A stretch of DNA of 64,000 nucleotides from Trichococcus sp. K1Tr (lineage in GTDB: Bacteria > Bacillota > Bacilli > Lactobacillales > Aerococcaceae), in NCBI RefSeq assembly GCF_028309625.1, contig NZ_JAQMHR010000003.1, positions 310,001-374,000 on the forward strand, in the 5' to 3' direction. Position numbers and translations under genes: made by a program. This document shows, in pieces, positions 48,805 through 57,062 of the stretch (position 1 is the stretch's first letter; each line of letters opens with the position of its first letter). The notes beneath the pieces were generated by a model, which ran no database searches, had not been told where the DNA came from, and saw nothing but the letters and a program-made list of their open reading frames with translations.

Positions 48805-49713
48805 ATGACAAAAACAACAAAACGTAACTGGAAACGCCTCGGACTTACTGCCGGATTGAGCTTGGGTGTCACACTCATCGCCGCTGGTTGCGGTGCGACA
48901 GAAGATACAGCATCCACTGAAGACACGGTCGGCAAAGGCCAGAAAATCGAACTGGCTTACGTCGAATGGGATGACGCAGTGGCCACAAACCATGTAGTTG
49001 CCCAAGTATTGGAAGACCTTGGTTACGATGTGACCTTGACACCATTGGATAACGCAATCATGTGGGAAGCCGTCTCCACAGGCGAAGCGGATGCCATGCT
49101 GAGCGCTTGGCTGCCAGGAACGCACGGCGCGCAACTGGAAGAATACGGCGATAAGATGGTCGATCTAGGCGGAAACCTTGAAGGCGCGAAAATCGGTTTG
49201 GCCGTTCCTGCCTATATGGATGTCGATTCCATCGCAGATTTGACCGATCAAGCAGGCAAATCCATCACCGGCATCGAGCCAGGTGCAGGCCTCGTAGCAG
49301 CGACTGAACGCGCGCTGGCCGATTATCCGAACCTGAGCGATTGGGCAATCGAAACGTCCTCATCCGGCGCTATGACCGTCACACTCAAACAGGCGATTGC
49401 AAATGAAGAAGAAATCATCATCACAGCCTGGAATCCGCATTGGAAATTCTCGGCTTATGACCTGAAATACCTGGATGATCCCAACGGAATTTTCGGCGGC
49501 GAAGAGACAATCCACACCATGGTTCGTGAAGGACTCGAAACTGATATGCCGGAAGCATACCAAGTATTGGATCAATTCCACTGGACCATCGAAGATGTCG
49601 AAGCATTGATGCTTCAAATCTATGAAGGCGAATCAGCTGAAGACGCTGCTGCAGCCTTCGTCGAAGCTAATCCGGATCTAGTCGCAGAATGGACTGCCGG
49701 CGTAGCAAAATAA
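48805..49713 (+). CDS. opuAC: Glycine betaine/proline-binding lipoprotein
   Basis: 302 residues. The lipobox ending in AAGC puts lipidation at about Cys27. The binding domain begins 'IELAYVEWDDAVATNHVVAQ' and has several Trp residues (VEWDD, IMWEAV, LSAWLPG, ITAWNPHW) of the kind that make the aromatic cage for quaternary ammonium groups in this family. Here OpuAB and OpuAC are separate proteins. The ATG at 48805 follows AAGGAGAG. The operon ends with a very strong terminator. Confidence 0.9.
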   Translation: MTKTTKRNWKRLGLTAGLSLGVTLIAAGCGATEDTASTEDTVGKGQKIELAYVEWDDAVATNHVVAQVLEDLGYDVTLTPLDNAIMWEAVSTGEADAMLSAWLPGTHGAQLEEYGDKMVDLGGNLEGAKIGLAVPAYMDVDSIADLTDQAGKSITGIEPGAGLVAATERALADYPNLSDWAIETSSSGAMTVTLKQAIANEEEIIITAWNPHWKFSAYDLKYLDDPNGIFGGEETIHTMVREGLETDMPEAYQVLDQFHWTIEDVEALMLQIYEGESAEDAAAAFVEANPDLVAEWTAGVAK

Positions 49714-49732
49714 ACAGCATATTGAATGCGTG

Positions 49733-49788
49733 GGGCCCTGCCCAAACTAGACAAACCAAGTCTAGTTTGGGCAGGGCCCTTTTATTTT
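49733..49788 (+). terminator. Terminator after opuAC
   Basis: A perfect stem of about 20 bp beginning GGGCCCTGCCCAAACTAGAC, 7-nt loop, then T-rich DNA. Confidence 0.93.
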
Positions 49789-49810
49789 TGATGGATCGAA
49801 TAGCGGGCGA

Positions 49811-49995
49811 GAAAAGATGAATAGCTGCTGTTTATCCATCTTTTCTGGTCCGGTGCTGGTAATAATGATGAATAAAAATAAAGAATCCATCATTTTGAAC
49901 CAATGAATGCCCAAAAAGATGAATTCGCAAAAAGAATCCATCTTTTCGAACCAATCAGCGCCCAAAAAGATGAATAACAGCGAAGAATCCATCCT
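49811..49995. repeat. GATGAAT/ATCCATC hairpin cluster
   Basis: Four hairpins at about 49811-49845, 49864-49893, 49913-49947 and 49963-49993. Arms read AAAGATGAAT and ATCCATCTTT. The fourth has a loop ATAACAGCGAAGAATC (49974-49989), nearly the same as the loop of the 52-bp arrays. A related cluster lies at 55.49-55.64 kb. The remainder up to 50435 shows no gene. Confidence 0.82.
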
Positions 49996-50435
49996 GACGG
50001 GCCCCAAGCCCGCCGGCCGATGGTCTTCGCTTTTTTGCGTTCTTCTGAACATTTTGTCTTTTATTCATTAGGTAAACCTCCGACAATTCTCCCATAGACC
50101 GCTCCCGTCGACGGCAGATTTCCTCACACAGTTACTCTTCATAACCGCAAAAAACTCTTTCGCAATCAAAGTATGTCAGTAAAGCTGACGCGCATCCCGG
50201 AAAATTGGCGTCGTTTTCCAAATAGAATCATAAATATATCGATAGCCTATCCACCTCGTTCCATCCATAGCAAACCTGAAACCCCTCACAATAATCCGGC
50301 CACGAAAGTCAGTTTCTTTTCAGGGAAACCTTACATGACTGACAAACAGCAAGAAATAATCCCCGTTGTAAGCGATGTATTTTCCTGATGAGAGCAGAAA
50401 TGTCATAAATGCTATCATCAAATTAGAGCTTTTTA

Positions 50436-50464
50436 TTTACGATGAATCCGAATCCCCGTATTAT
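50436..50464 (+). promoter_or_regulatory. Candidate promoter of the taurine operon
   Basis: TTTACG (50436-50441), 17 bp, TATTAT (50459-50464), 52 bp before the aminotransferase start. The -35 box is weak, so an activator may be required. CCCC...GGGG surrounds the -10 box. Confidence 0.45.
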
Positions 50465-50515
50465 GGGGACATATTAAAAAACGATTAAAAAAGAATTTCA
50501 TCGGGAGGGAACAGC

Positions 50516-51880
50516 ATGACAGTGAACGCAACATGGAATACAACGGAAGCAACAACTTTAACCGGAGAAGAAGTAATAGCGATGGATCAACAGTACGTGA
50601 TGCGGGCCTGGTCGAAACAGGGACAGGCCGCTATGGCAGTCGAGAAAGCGGAAGGCATTTATTTCTGGGACTACGAAGGCAACCGTCAAGTGGACATGTC
50701 ATCCTTGTTGGTGAACGCGAACATCGGCCATCAGCATCCGAAAGTCGTGAAGGCGATCCAGGATCAGGCTGCAAAGATGTGCTTCATGGCACCGAGTTAT
50801 GCGACTGATGTGAAGTCCTTATTGGCGAAGAAGCTAGTCGAGCTGGCCGGCGGGGATATGGCGCGCGTGTTCTTCACGAATGCCGGGGCCGACGCGAACG
50901 AAAATGCGATCAAGATGGCGCGGATCGCGACCGGCCGCACGAAAGTATTCAGTGGCTACCACAGCTACCACGGTGCAACGCTGGCAGCATCCAACGCTTC
51001 CGGAGATTCCCGCAGGTTCGCTGCTGAAATCGGCGGCGCGAACGGCTTCGTGAAATTTTCCAATCCTTCTCCATACCGCGATAACCTTCCGTTTGAAACC
51101 GAAGAGGCATTGACGGCCTTCTATCTGAAGAATCTGTCTGAACAGATCCAATACGAAGGTCCATACAACGTGGCGGCCATCCTCCTGGAAACGGTCATCG
51201 GTGCGAACGGCATCATCGCTTATCCGAAAGGGTATTTGGAAGGGGTGCGCAACCTCTGCAACAGCTACGGCATCGTGATGATCCTCGATGAAGTCATGGC
51301 CGGCTTCTATCGGACCGGAACAGCCTTCGCTTTCCAACAATACGGCTTCACGCCGGACATGATCACCTTCGCCAAAGGGGTGACATCAGGATATGTGCCG
51401 CTGGGTGGCGTGATCGTCTCCGAATGGATCAGCGAATACTTCACCGAAAACCAACTCCAATGCGGGTTGACCTACAGCGGCCACACATTGGCTTGCGCGG
51501 CTGGCTTGGCGACTTTGGAAGTCTACGAGGACGAAAAAATCGCCGCCAACGTCGAAAAAATCGGCGCAATACTGAAAGAATACTTGGAAGAGATGAAAGC
51601 CAAGCATCCTTGCGTGGGCGATGTCCGGACTTACGGCCTCTTCTGCGGGGTGGAGTTGGTGCTCGACAAGGAAACGCGCGAGCCGCTCGTTCCGTTCAAC
51701 ACGCCGAACCGGATCATGCCGGCAATCTACAAGGAACTCAAGGACCGAGGCTTCTCGACTTTCGGCCGCGAAACGACGATCAGCGTCTGCCCTCCGCTTA
51801 CGATCACCGAAGCAGAGTTGGCTGAAGTACTGCCGATCCTGGATGAAGTGCTGACGCTTGTCGATGCGACCTATCTGTAA
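50516..51880 (+). CDS. Taurine aminotransferase (class III, Toa/Tpa-like)
   Basis: 454 residues, PLP fold type I. Schiff-base Lys287 lies in 'ITFAKGVTSGYVPLGG', and 'MILDEVMAGFYRTG' holds the cofactor Asp. 'QQYVMRAWSKQGQAAM' near the N-terminus fits taurine:2-oxoglutarate or taurine:pyruvate aminotransferases. The reaction gives sulfoacetaldehyde plus glutamate or alanine. Linkage to a TauA-like binding protein, an iron-type alcohol dehydrogenase and PII proteins that sense 2-oxoglutarate makes the 2-oxoglutarate enzyme more likely, used to collect nitrogen. GGGAGGGA precedes the ATG. Beta-alanine or another omega-amine remains possible. Confidence 0.78.
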   Translation: MTVNATWNTTEATTLTGEEVIAMDQQYVMRAWSKQGQAAMAVEKAEGIYFWDYEGNRQVDMSSLLVNANIGHQHPKVVKAIQDQAAKMCFMAPSYATDVKSLLAKKLVELAGGDMARVFFTNAGADANENAIKMARIATGRTKVFSGYHSYHGATLAASNASGDSRRFAAEIGGANGFVKFSNPSPYRDNLPFETEEALTAFYLKNLSEQIQYEGPYNVAAILLETVIGANGIIAYPKGYLEGVRNLCNSYGIVMILDEVMAGFYRTGTAFAFQQYGFTPDMITFAKGVTSGYVPLGGVIVSEWISEYFTENQLQCGLTYSGHTLACAAGLATLEVYEDEKIAANVEKIGAILKEYLEEMKAKHPCVGDVRTYGLFCGVELVLDKETREPLVPFNTPNRIMPAIYKELKDRGFSTFGRETTISVCPPLTITEAELAEVLPILDEVLTLVDATYL

Positions 51881-51974
51881 ACTGCGCCGGTTCCCGGCCG
51901 CACCACATTTCCAAAAAATATCTTTCAAAAAATCTACTATCTAATGAAGAAAACAGCCTGAAGGGGTGGAGCGC

Positions 51975-52304
51975 ATGCTAGTGAAAATTGAGGCCATCGT
52001 GAGGCCGGAGAAGACCGAACAGATTTTGGCAAAACTCGCTGAAAAAGGGCACACCGCCGTGACGCGGATGGACGTGTACGGACGGGGGAAACAGGCAGGC
52101 ATCCATATCGGCGACGTCTTCTACGACGAGCTGCCGAAGGAATTGTTGTTCCTGGTGGCCGAAGCAGCCCATGAGAAGGAAATCGTCGACGTGATCACCA
52201 CCCAAGCGCGCACAAGCAACCTGGGGAATTACGGCGACGGCAGAATATTCGTGCACGCAATCGAAAATGCCTATACGATCAGTAGCGGCGCAGAAGGACT
52301 TTAA
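51975..52304 (+). CDS. nifI1: PII-family protein, NifI1 type
   Basis: 109 residues. The PII trimer fold is recognised by 'VEVYGRGKQ'-like 'MDVYGRGKQAGI', a T-loop 'FYDELPKELLFLV', and the C-terminal 'TSNLGNYGDGRIFVHAIENAY'. These are features of NifI1, the PII form normally encoded with nitrogenase genes, rather than GlnB/GlnK with its uridylylated Tyr. It should bind ATP/ADP and 2-oxoglutarate. Here it lies between the aminotransferase and a TauABC importer, suggesting control of taurine use. ATG 51975 follows AAGGGGTGG. Confidence 0.85.
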   Translation: MLVKIEAIVRPEKTEQILAKLAEKGHTAVTRMDVYGRGKQAGIHIGDVFYDELPKELLFLVAEAAHEKEIVDVITTQARTSNLGNYGDGRIFVHAIENAYTISSGAEGL

Positions 52305-52331
52305 TTGAAGGACTGTAAAGGTGGGAATTGT

Positions 52332-52649
52332 ATGAAGGAAGTGACAGCGATCATTCGCCTGAACAAGGTGACGGAAACGAAACAAAAACTGGCTGCAGGC
52401 GGCTTTCCGGGATTCACTTGCCGAAAAGTCTTCGGACGCGGCAAGAACCCGCTGATAGGCAGAGACTTCCGCGAAACAGTCGGACACAGCGTGCTGATGC
52501 CGAAGCGGATGTTTACGATCGTGACGGATGATGAACATGTGGACAATGTGATCGGCATCCTGTTGGCGGTCAACAGCACCGGCCAGGCGGGAGACGGCAA
52601 GATCTTCGTGCAAACGATCGCCCGCGAATATCAGGTACGCCGCGCATGA
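52332..52649 (+). CDS. nifI2: PII-family protein, NifI2 type
   Basis: 105 residues. 'AGGFPGFTCRKVFGRGK' and 'LMPKRMFTIVTDDEHV' followed by 'VNSTGQAGDGKIFVQTI' are NifI2 hallmarks. In known systems NifI2 partners NifI1 in one complex. The T-loop region ('NPLIGRDFRETVGHSVLMP') differs from NifI1. Start 52332 is behind AAAGGTGGG, 27 bases after the nifI1 stop; an in-frame TTG at 52305 is unlikely. The stop is just upstream of the importer permease. Confidence 0.85.
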   Translation: MKEVTAIIRLNKVTETKQKLAAGGFPGFTCRKVFGRGKNPLIGRDFRETVGHSVLMPKRMFTIVTDDEHVDNVIGILLAVNSTGQAGDGKIFVQTIAREYQVRRA

Positions 52650-52687
52650 AACAGTTTAGGCGAAAAGAGACCAAGGAGGACAATTTT

Positions 52688-53536
52688 ATGAAGAAAGCAG
52701 ATACGCTCACAAGCGATGCAATGATTCCCGAGCAAAGCACGTCCGCGATCGCGGTTAAGAAAAGACGAAAGAGGATCCAGCCGGAAAAAATGATCACCGT
52801 CGGCACCGTCGCAGCGATCATGGTGCTCTGGTATGTCGTTACCGCGCTGGGGCTGGTCAGCCCGATGCTGCTGCCGAGTCCGTTGGCGGTTTGGACGGCC
52901 TTCGTGGAGATCCTCTTCAATGGCTATAAAGGTTTCTCCTTGCTGCAGCACATCGGCACCAGCTTATGGCGCCTGCTCAGTGCTTTCGGCTTGGCGATCA
53001 TCGCCGCGATTCCGTTGGGATTGCTCAGCGGCTACAACACGAAAATCAAAGCGGCCTTGGATCCGATCATCAACTTCTACCGCCCGCTGCCGCCATTGGC
53101 TTACTACACTTTGTTGGTGATGGGGCTTGGGATCGCGGATGCTTCGAAAGTCGCCTTGCTGTTCCTTGCGGCCTTCGCACCGATCTACGTCAGCTGCGTC
53201 TCCGCCGTTGCGAAAGTCAACACAGACTTCATCAACAGCGCGAAAACGGTCGGCGCCAGCCAGACCCAAGTGTTCTTTCATGTCATTCTGCCGTCTTGCT
53301 TGCCGGATATCCTGACGAGCCTGCGCACCGCGCTCAGCGTCGCCTATACGACCCTCGTTTCGGCGGAAATGGTCGCGGCCATGACCGGGATCGGTTGGCT
53401 GGTCCTCGATGCCAGCAACTACCTGCGCAGCGACATCGTCTTCGTCGGCATCATCATCATGGGCATCACCGGCATTCTTTTGGATAAAATCATCGTCATC
53501 GTACAAAATAAATTTGTCCCTTGGGCAGGAAAATAA
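52688..53536 (+). CDS. tauC: Taurine/sulfonate ABC transporter permease
   Basis: 282 residues with about six membrane segments, TauC/SsuC type. The EAA loop is 'FINSAKTVGASQTQVFFHVILP'. 'FYRPLPPLAYYTLLVMGLGI' is conserved in this family. The ATG at 52688 has AAGGAGG nine bases upstream; an in-frame ATG at 52646 overlapping nifI2 lacks a site. It is the channel for the binding protein encoded 12 bp downstream. Confidence 0.88.
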   Translation: MKKADTLTSDAMIPEQSTSAIAVKKRRKRIQPEKMITVGTVAAIMVLWYVVTALGLVSPMLLPSPLAVWTAFVEILFNGYKGFSLLQHIGTSLWRLLSAFGLAIIAAIPLGLLSGYNTKIKAALDPIINFYRPLPPLAYYTLLVMGLGIADASKVALLFLAAFAPIYVSCVSAVAKVNTDFINSAKTVGASQTQVFFHVILPSCLPDILTSLRTALSVAYTTLVSAEMVAAMTGIGWLVLDASNYLRSDIVFVGIIIMGITGILLDKIIVIVQNKFVPWAGK

Positions 53537-53548
53537 TCGGAGGCTTTT

Positions 53549-54607
53549 ATGAAAAAAAACCACATGTTCTCTAAACTACTGTTCTTATCTTGCTCAGCTC
53601 TTTTGTTCGCGGCTTGCGGAGCCGCGGACAGCGCGACCGATTCTTCCACAGCTTCGGCGGACGGAGCTCTGCCTGATAAAGTCATCATCGCAACTCTGGA
53701 AATGCCGAACGACGAAGGCATCGCGAAAGCGGAAGGCTATTTTGAGGATGAAATGGGTGTGCCGATTGAAATCGTCCAATTCGAAAGTGGAAAAGCGATC
53801 AACCAGGCCATGGTTTCCGGCGCCGTCGACTTCGGCTTGACCGGTTCGGGCTCGGCCGTATTGGGCATCGCTTCGGGCATCCCGATCGAAATGATCTGGA
53901 TCCATGAGACGCTCGGTTCGGTGGAATCGTTGGTTGCCAAGAACGAGCTGAACGCTACCTCCCTGGAAGATCTGAAAGGCAAAAACATCGGCGTTCCTTT
54001 CGCCAGCACGGCCCATTACAGCCTGCTGCGCGCCATCACGGCCAGCGGTTTTGAAGAAACTGATTTCGTACTGATCGACTTGCAGCCGTCCGACATTTTT
54101 GCGGCATGGCAACGTGGCGACATCGATGCCGCCTACATCTGGGAGCCTACCCTCAGCGAATTGCTGACTGACGGCAACATCGTCCTGCACAGCGGGGACG
54201 TGGCTGAAATGGGTTATATGACAGCCAACGTCGAAATCGTCCATAGCGAATTCGGTGAAGCTTATCCGGAAATCGTGGCGAAATACATCGCTGCCGTCGA
54301 TAAAGCCGTAACGCTTTACCGCGAAGATCCGGATCAAGCCATCTCCATCATCGCGGAGCAATTGAACATCACGGAAGAGTCCGCTAAGCTGCAAATGGAA
54401 GGCCAAAACTGGATTTCCGCAGAGGAACAATTGGATGCAGCAAACTTGGGGACATCCGATGCAGTCGGCGCAATGGCCGCTACGATGAGCGACATGGGCC
54501 AATTCTACCTGGATCAAGGCAACATCACCGCATCGCCGAGCGAAGCAGATTTCGCGGAAGGCATCAACACAACGTACATCGAAGCTTATCTGGAATCGAA
54601 AGAGTAG
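53549..54607 (+). CDS. tauA: Taurine-binding lipoprotein
   Basis: 352 residues. Lipobox FAACG at about residues 20-24. The binding domain contains 'GVPFASTAHYSLLRAI' and 'LIDLQPSDIFAAWQRGDIDA', which closely match what I recall of E. coli TauA, including the THYSLL-like and LQP..I.AAWQRGDID..Y.W segments. That makes taurine the likely ligand. It is longer than TauA because of the lipoprotein linker and a C-terminal extension. Gene order is permease, binding protein, ATPase. Confidence 0.85.
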   Translation: MKKNHMFSKLLFLSCSALLFAACGAADSATDSSTASADGALPDKVIIATLEMPNDEGIAKAEGYFEDEMGVPIEIVQFESGKAINQAMVSGAVDFGLTGSGSAVLGIASGIPIEMIWIHETLGSVESLVAKNELNATSLEDLKGKNIGVPFASTAHYSLLRAITASGFEETDFVLIDLQPSDIFAAWQRGDIDAAYIWEPTLSELLTDGNIVLHSGDVAEMGYMTANVEIVHSEFGEAYPEIVAKYIAAVDKAVTLYREDPDQAISIIAEQLNITEESAKLQMEGQNWISAEEQLDAANLGTSDAVGAMAATMSDMGQFYLDQGNITASPSEADFAEGINTTYIEAYLESKE

Positions 54608-54619
54608 GGGGAACCAATT

Positions 54620-55432
54620 ATGCAGAGGACTTATGAAGGAATAAACGGAAAGACAGTGGTAAAACTGGAGGATGTCGAACTGGTCTACAACAGCGAAATC
54701 GGGACAGTGACGGCCTTGGCCCAAGTCAATCTCGACATCCAAGAAGGCGAGTTCATCTGCGTAATGGGACCATCCGGCTGCGGCAAGAGCACGCTCTTGA
54801 ACATCATCGCGGGCTTCATGCAGCCGACTGACGGGCAAGCCTTGATGAACGGCAAGCCGATCGAAGGGCCGGATTGGCAGCGCGGGGTCGTCTTCCAGTC
54901 GCCGCCGCTCTATCCGTGGCTGACGATCAAAGAGAACGTCAACTTCGGCCTGCGCATGCGCAACATTCCGGAAGAAGAACGCGAAGCGATCACGGAGGAA
55001 TACCTGGAAATCGTCGGACTTACAGACTTCGCCAACCGCAAGCCATACGAACTGTCAGGCGGGATGAAGCAGCGCGCTTCCTTGGCGAAAGTGTTGGTCA
55101 ACGAACCGGGCATGATCCTGATGGACGAACCGTTCGGCGCGCTCGATGCTCTGACCCGCGACAAGATGCAGGCGCTGATCCGCCGCATCTGGATGAAGAA
55201 CCAGAGCACCGTCTTCTTCATCACCCATGATGTGGACGAAGCCTTGTCCTTGGCGACGAAAGTCATCGTCATGTCCAGCCGCCCCGGCCGCATCGTGAAG
55301 GTGCTCGACACCGATTTCACCTACGACATGGACGGCGCCAACAGCGAAAGCGCCCGCTACTCCAAGCAATACATGACGATGCGCGAATCGATCCTGAACG
55401 TCATCAACCAAAAAGAAGAGCTGGCTGTTTAG
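54620..55432 (+). CDS. tauB: Taurine/sulfonate ABC transporter ATPase
   Basis: 270 residues. Walker A GPSGCGKST, Q-loop 'VVFQSPPLYPWLT', signature 'LSGGMKQRASLAKVL' and Walker B 'GMILMDEPFGALD', then H-loop 'FFITHDVDEAL', as in TauB/SsuB. It drives the TauC permease. A GGGGGAA site lies just after the tauA stop. Confidence 0.9.
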   Translation: MQRTYEGINGKTVVKLEDVELVYNSEIGTVTALAQVNLDIQEGEFICVMGPSGCGKSTLLNIIAGFMQPTDGQALMNGKPIEGPDWQRGVVFQSPPLYPWLTIKENVNFGLRMRNIPEEEREAITEEYLEIVGLTDFANRKPYELSGGMKQRASLAKVLVNEPGMILMDEPFGALDALTRDKMQALIRRIWMKNQSTVFFITHDVDEALSLATKVIVMSSRPGRIVKVLDTDFTYDMDGANSESARYSKQYMTMRESILNVINQKEELAV

Positions 55433-55440
55433 GTTGGATG

Positions 55441-55703
55441 GTATAATGAGAGGTGAGGCCGGGCTTTGGCCCGGCGATCGGCCGGAAACGGCCTGAAAAG
55501 ATGAATAACTAAAAAGAATTCATCTTTTTTGACTAATCGGGCTCGAAAAAGATGAATAAAGAGTAAGTATCCGTCTCGGCGGGCCAGCCCGCGGGAAAAA
55601 ACATGAATAACAGTCATGAATCCATGGTTTCGATCATAGGCGGGCAAGCTGATTTATGATGAACACCAAAAATATGGGGTTGCCTCTCTTTGAGGCTGCC
55701 CCA
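55441..55703. repeat. GATGAAT hairpin cluster between tauB and sarD
   Basis: A GC-rich stem GCCGGGC...GCCCGGC (about 55457-55475) follows a TATAAT box. Then come three hairpins of the family at 49.8 kb (about 55494-55532, 55544-55580 and 55598-55634), for instance AAAAGATGAATAAC...GAATTCATCTTTT. GGGGTTGCCTC...GAGGCTGCCCC lies at 55677-55703. No gene is seen. Confidence 0.72.
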
Positions 55704-55746
55704 TAGCTATTTAAAAGAAAAATTAACTTCAGAAAGGGTGCATGGA

Positions 55747-56895
55747 ATGGATTGGAATTATCAACAACCAGTGAAAATCATCTTCGGAAACGGAAAAATT
55801 TCCGCCTTGAAGGAGGTCATCACGGAGCTGGGGGAGACGGACGGTATCCTGATCTGTTCGCGTTCCTTCCGCAAATCCGGCTTGGCTGACAGAGTCATGG
55901 CGGAAGCGGAAGGATTGCTGACCGTCGTCTACAGCGATGTTTCGCCAAATCCTGAGGTGAGCGAAGTCGATGCCTGCGCCGAACTGATGCGCGAGAATGG
56001 CTCCAAGTTTGTGGTCGCGTTGGGCGGCGGAAGCGTGATGGACCTTGCCAAAGCAGCCGCGACGATCGCCACGGTGGACGAGTCGATCAGGCTCTACCAC
56101 GGAACCGGCAAAGCTTTGCCGGAAACATTCCTGCCTTTGATCGCCGTGCCGACGACTTCAGGAACCGGCAGCGAAGTCACGAGTGTTTCGGTCCTTTCCG
56201 ACCACACAACCGGTAAAAAAGCGCCGATCTTTTCGCCGAACTTTTTCCCGGCCTACGCCGTCGTCGATCCGGAATTGACCTATACGTGCCCACCGACTGT
56301 CACCGCCTGCTCCGGGATCGATGTCCTTTGCCAATCGATCGAGGGTTACTGGAGCGTGAACCATCAGCCAATCTGCGATGCGCTGGCGATCCATGCAGCC
56401 AAATTGGTGTTCGAGCATCTGCCGATCGCCTATGCAAACCCGACAGATGCCACAGCGCGCGAAAAGATGGCCGAAGCATCCGTAATCGCCGGCCTGGCTT
56501 TCGCGCTGCCGAAGACGACATCTTCGCACGCCGTCTCCTATCCGCTGACGAATCTCTACGGCATCCCGCACGGCGAAGCCTGCGGATTGACGATCGATTA
56601 CTTCGCCCAGGTGAACGCACAGCTGGAGACGGACGGCCGCGTGACCGCCTTCGCCAAAGCGCTCGGTTTCGCCGATGCAGCTGAGATGGCCGACGCCATC
56701 ACAGCACTGAAAAAACAGATCGGCTTGCGAACGGATTTGGTGGAACTGGACTTGTCCGATGCGCAGATCGATGAATTGGTGCAGCTTTCCCATCACCCGA
56801 ATCTCGATAACAATCCAGTCAAGATCACGGATGATATCCTCTATGATCTGTTCGCGACTCTGTCCAAGAAAGATATGTATGTGGAGCAGCCGTAA
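55747..56895 (+). CDS. Iron-type alcohol dehydrogenase, probable sulfoacetaldehyde reductase
   Basis: 382 residues, group III (Fe-ADH) fold. 'ALGGGSVMDLAKAAA' binds the nucleotide. The metal region reads 'GIDVLCQSIEGYWS', 'SHAVSYPL' and 'IPHGEACG': three ligands (Asp, His, His) are present, but the usual second ligand His of D-x3-H is Gln. Context after taurine aminotransferase and TauABC suggests reduction of sulfoacetaldehyde to isethionate, as SarD/TauF does. ATG 55747 follows GAAAGGG. A related phosphonoacetaldehyde reductase role cannot be excluded. Confidence 0.72.
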   Translation: MDWNYQQPVKIIFGNGKISALKEVITELGETDGILICSRSFRKSGLADRVMAEAEGLLTVVYSDVSPNPEVSEVDACAELMRENGSKFVVALGGGSVMDLAKAAATIATVDESIRLYHGTGKALPETFLPLIAVPTTSGTGSEVTSVSVLSDHTTGKKAPIFSPNFFPAYAVVDPELTYTCPPTVTACSGIDVLCQSIEGYWSVNHQPICDALAIHAAKLVFEHLPIAYANPTDATAREKMAEASVIAGLAFALPKTTSSHAVSYPLTNLYGIPHGEACGLTIDYFAQVNAQLETDGRVTAFAKALGFADAAEMADAITALKKQIGLRTDLVELDLSDAQIDELVQLSHHPNLDNNPVKITDDILYDLFATLSKKDMYVEQP

Positions 56896-56909
56896 CCGGC
56901 TGCTTTTTT
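56886..56909 (+). terminator. Terminator overlapping the sarD-like stop codon
   Basis: GCAGCCG...CGGCTGC stem with six T; the TAA is in the loop. Confidence 0.8.
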
Positions 56910-56921
56910 CTTTAACGCAAT

Positions 56922-56975
56922 AAGAGCCTGAATACCGAATACAGTAACGTCATTCGATATTCAGGCTCTTATTTT
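56922..56975. terminator. Second terminator, bidirectional
   Basis: AAGAGCCTGAATA and TATTCAGGCTCTT arms flank about 23 nt. A and T runs on both sides allow use by the rightward operon and by the leftward activase gene. Confidence 0.75.
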
Positions 56976-57062
56976 TGAATCAGATCGAAATCGACAAGCA
57001 GCTCTTGGATGCATCAGGGATAAAACAGTAAGCGGTATCATATTTACGGTTGCCGAATATCC

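Noticed and set aside
50173-50388. 71-codon open frame upstream of the taurine operon
   Set aside because: No ribosome site, odd composition and no domain; treated as intergenic.
51975-52649. Remnant of a nitrogen-fixation cluster
   Set aside because: The PII genes are NifI-like, but no nifH, nifD, nifK or cofactor gene fragment is seen in the flanks, and spacing to the taurine genes is tight.
53594-54838. 414-codon open frame on the minus strand
   Set aside because: Antisense to tauA, which has clear lipobox and TauA motifs; the reverse frame has none.
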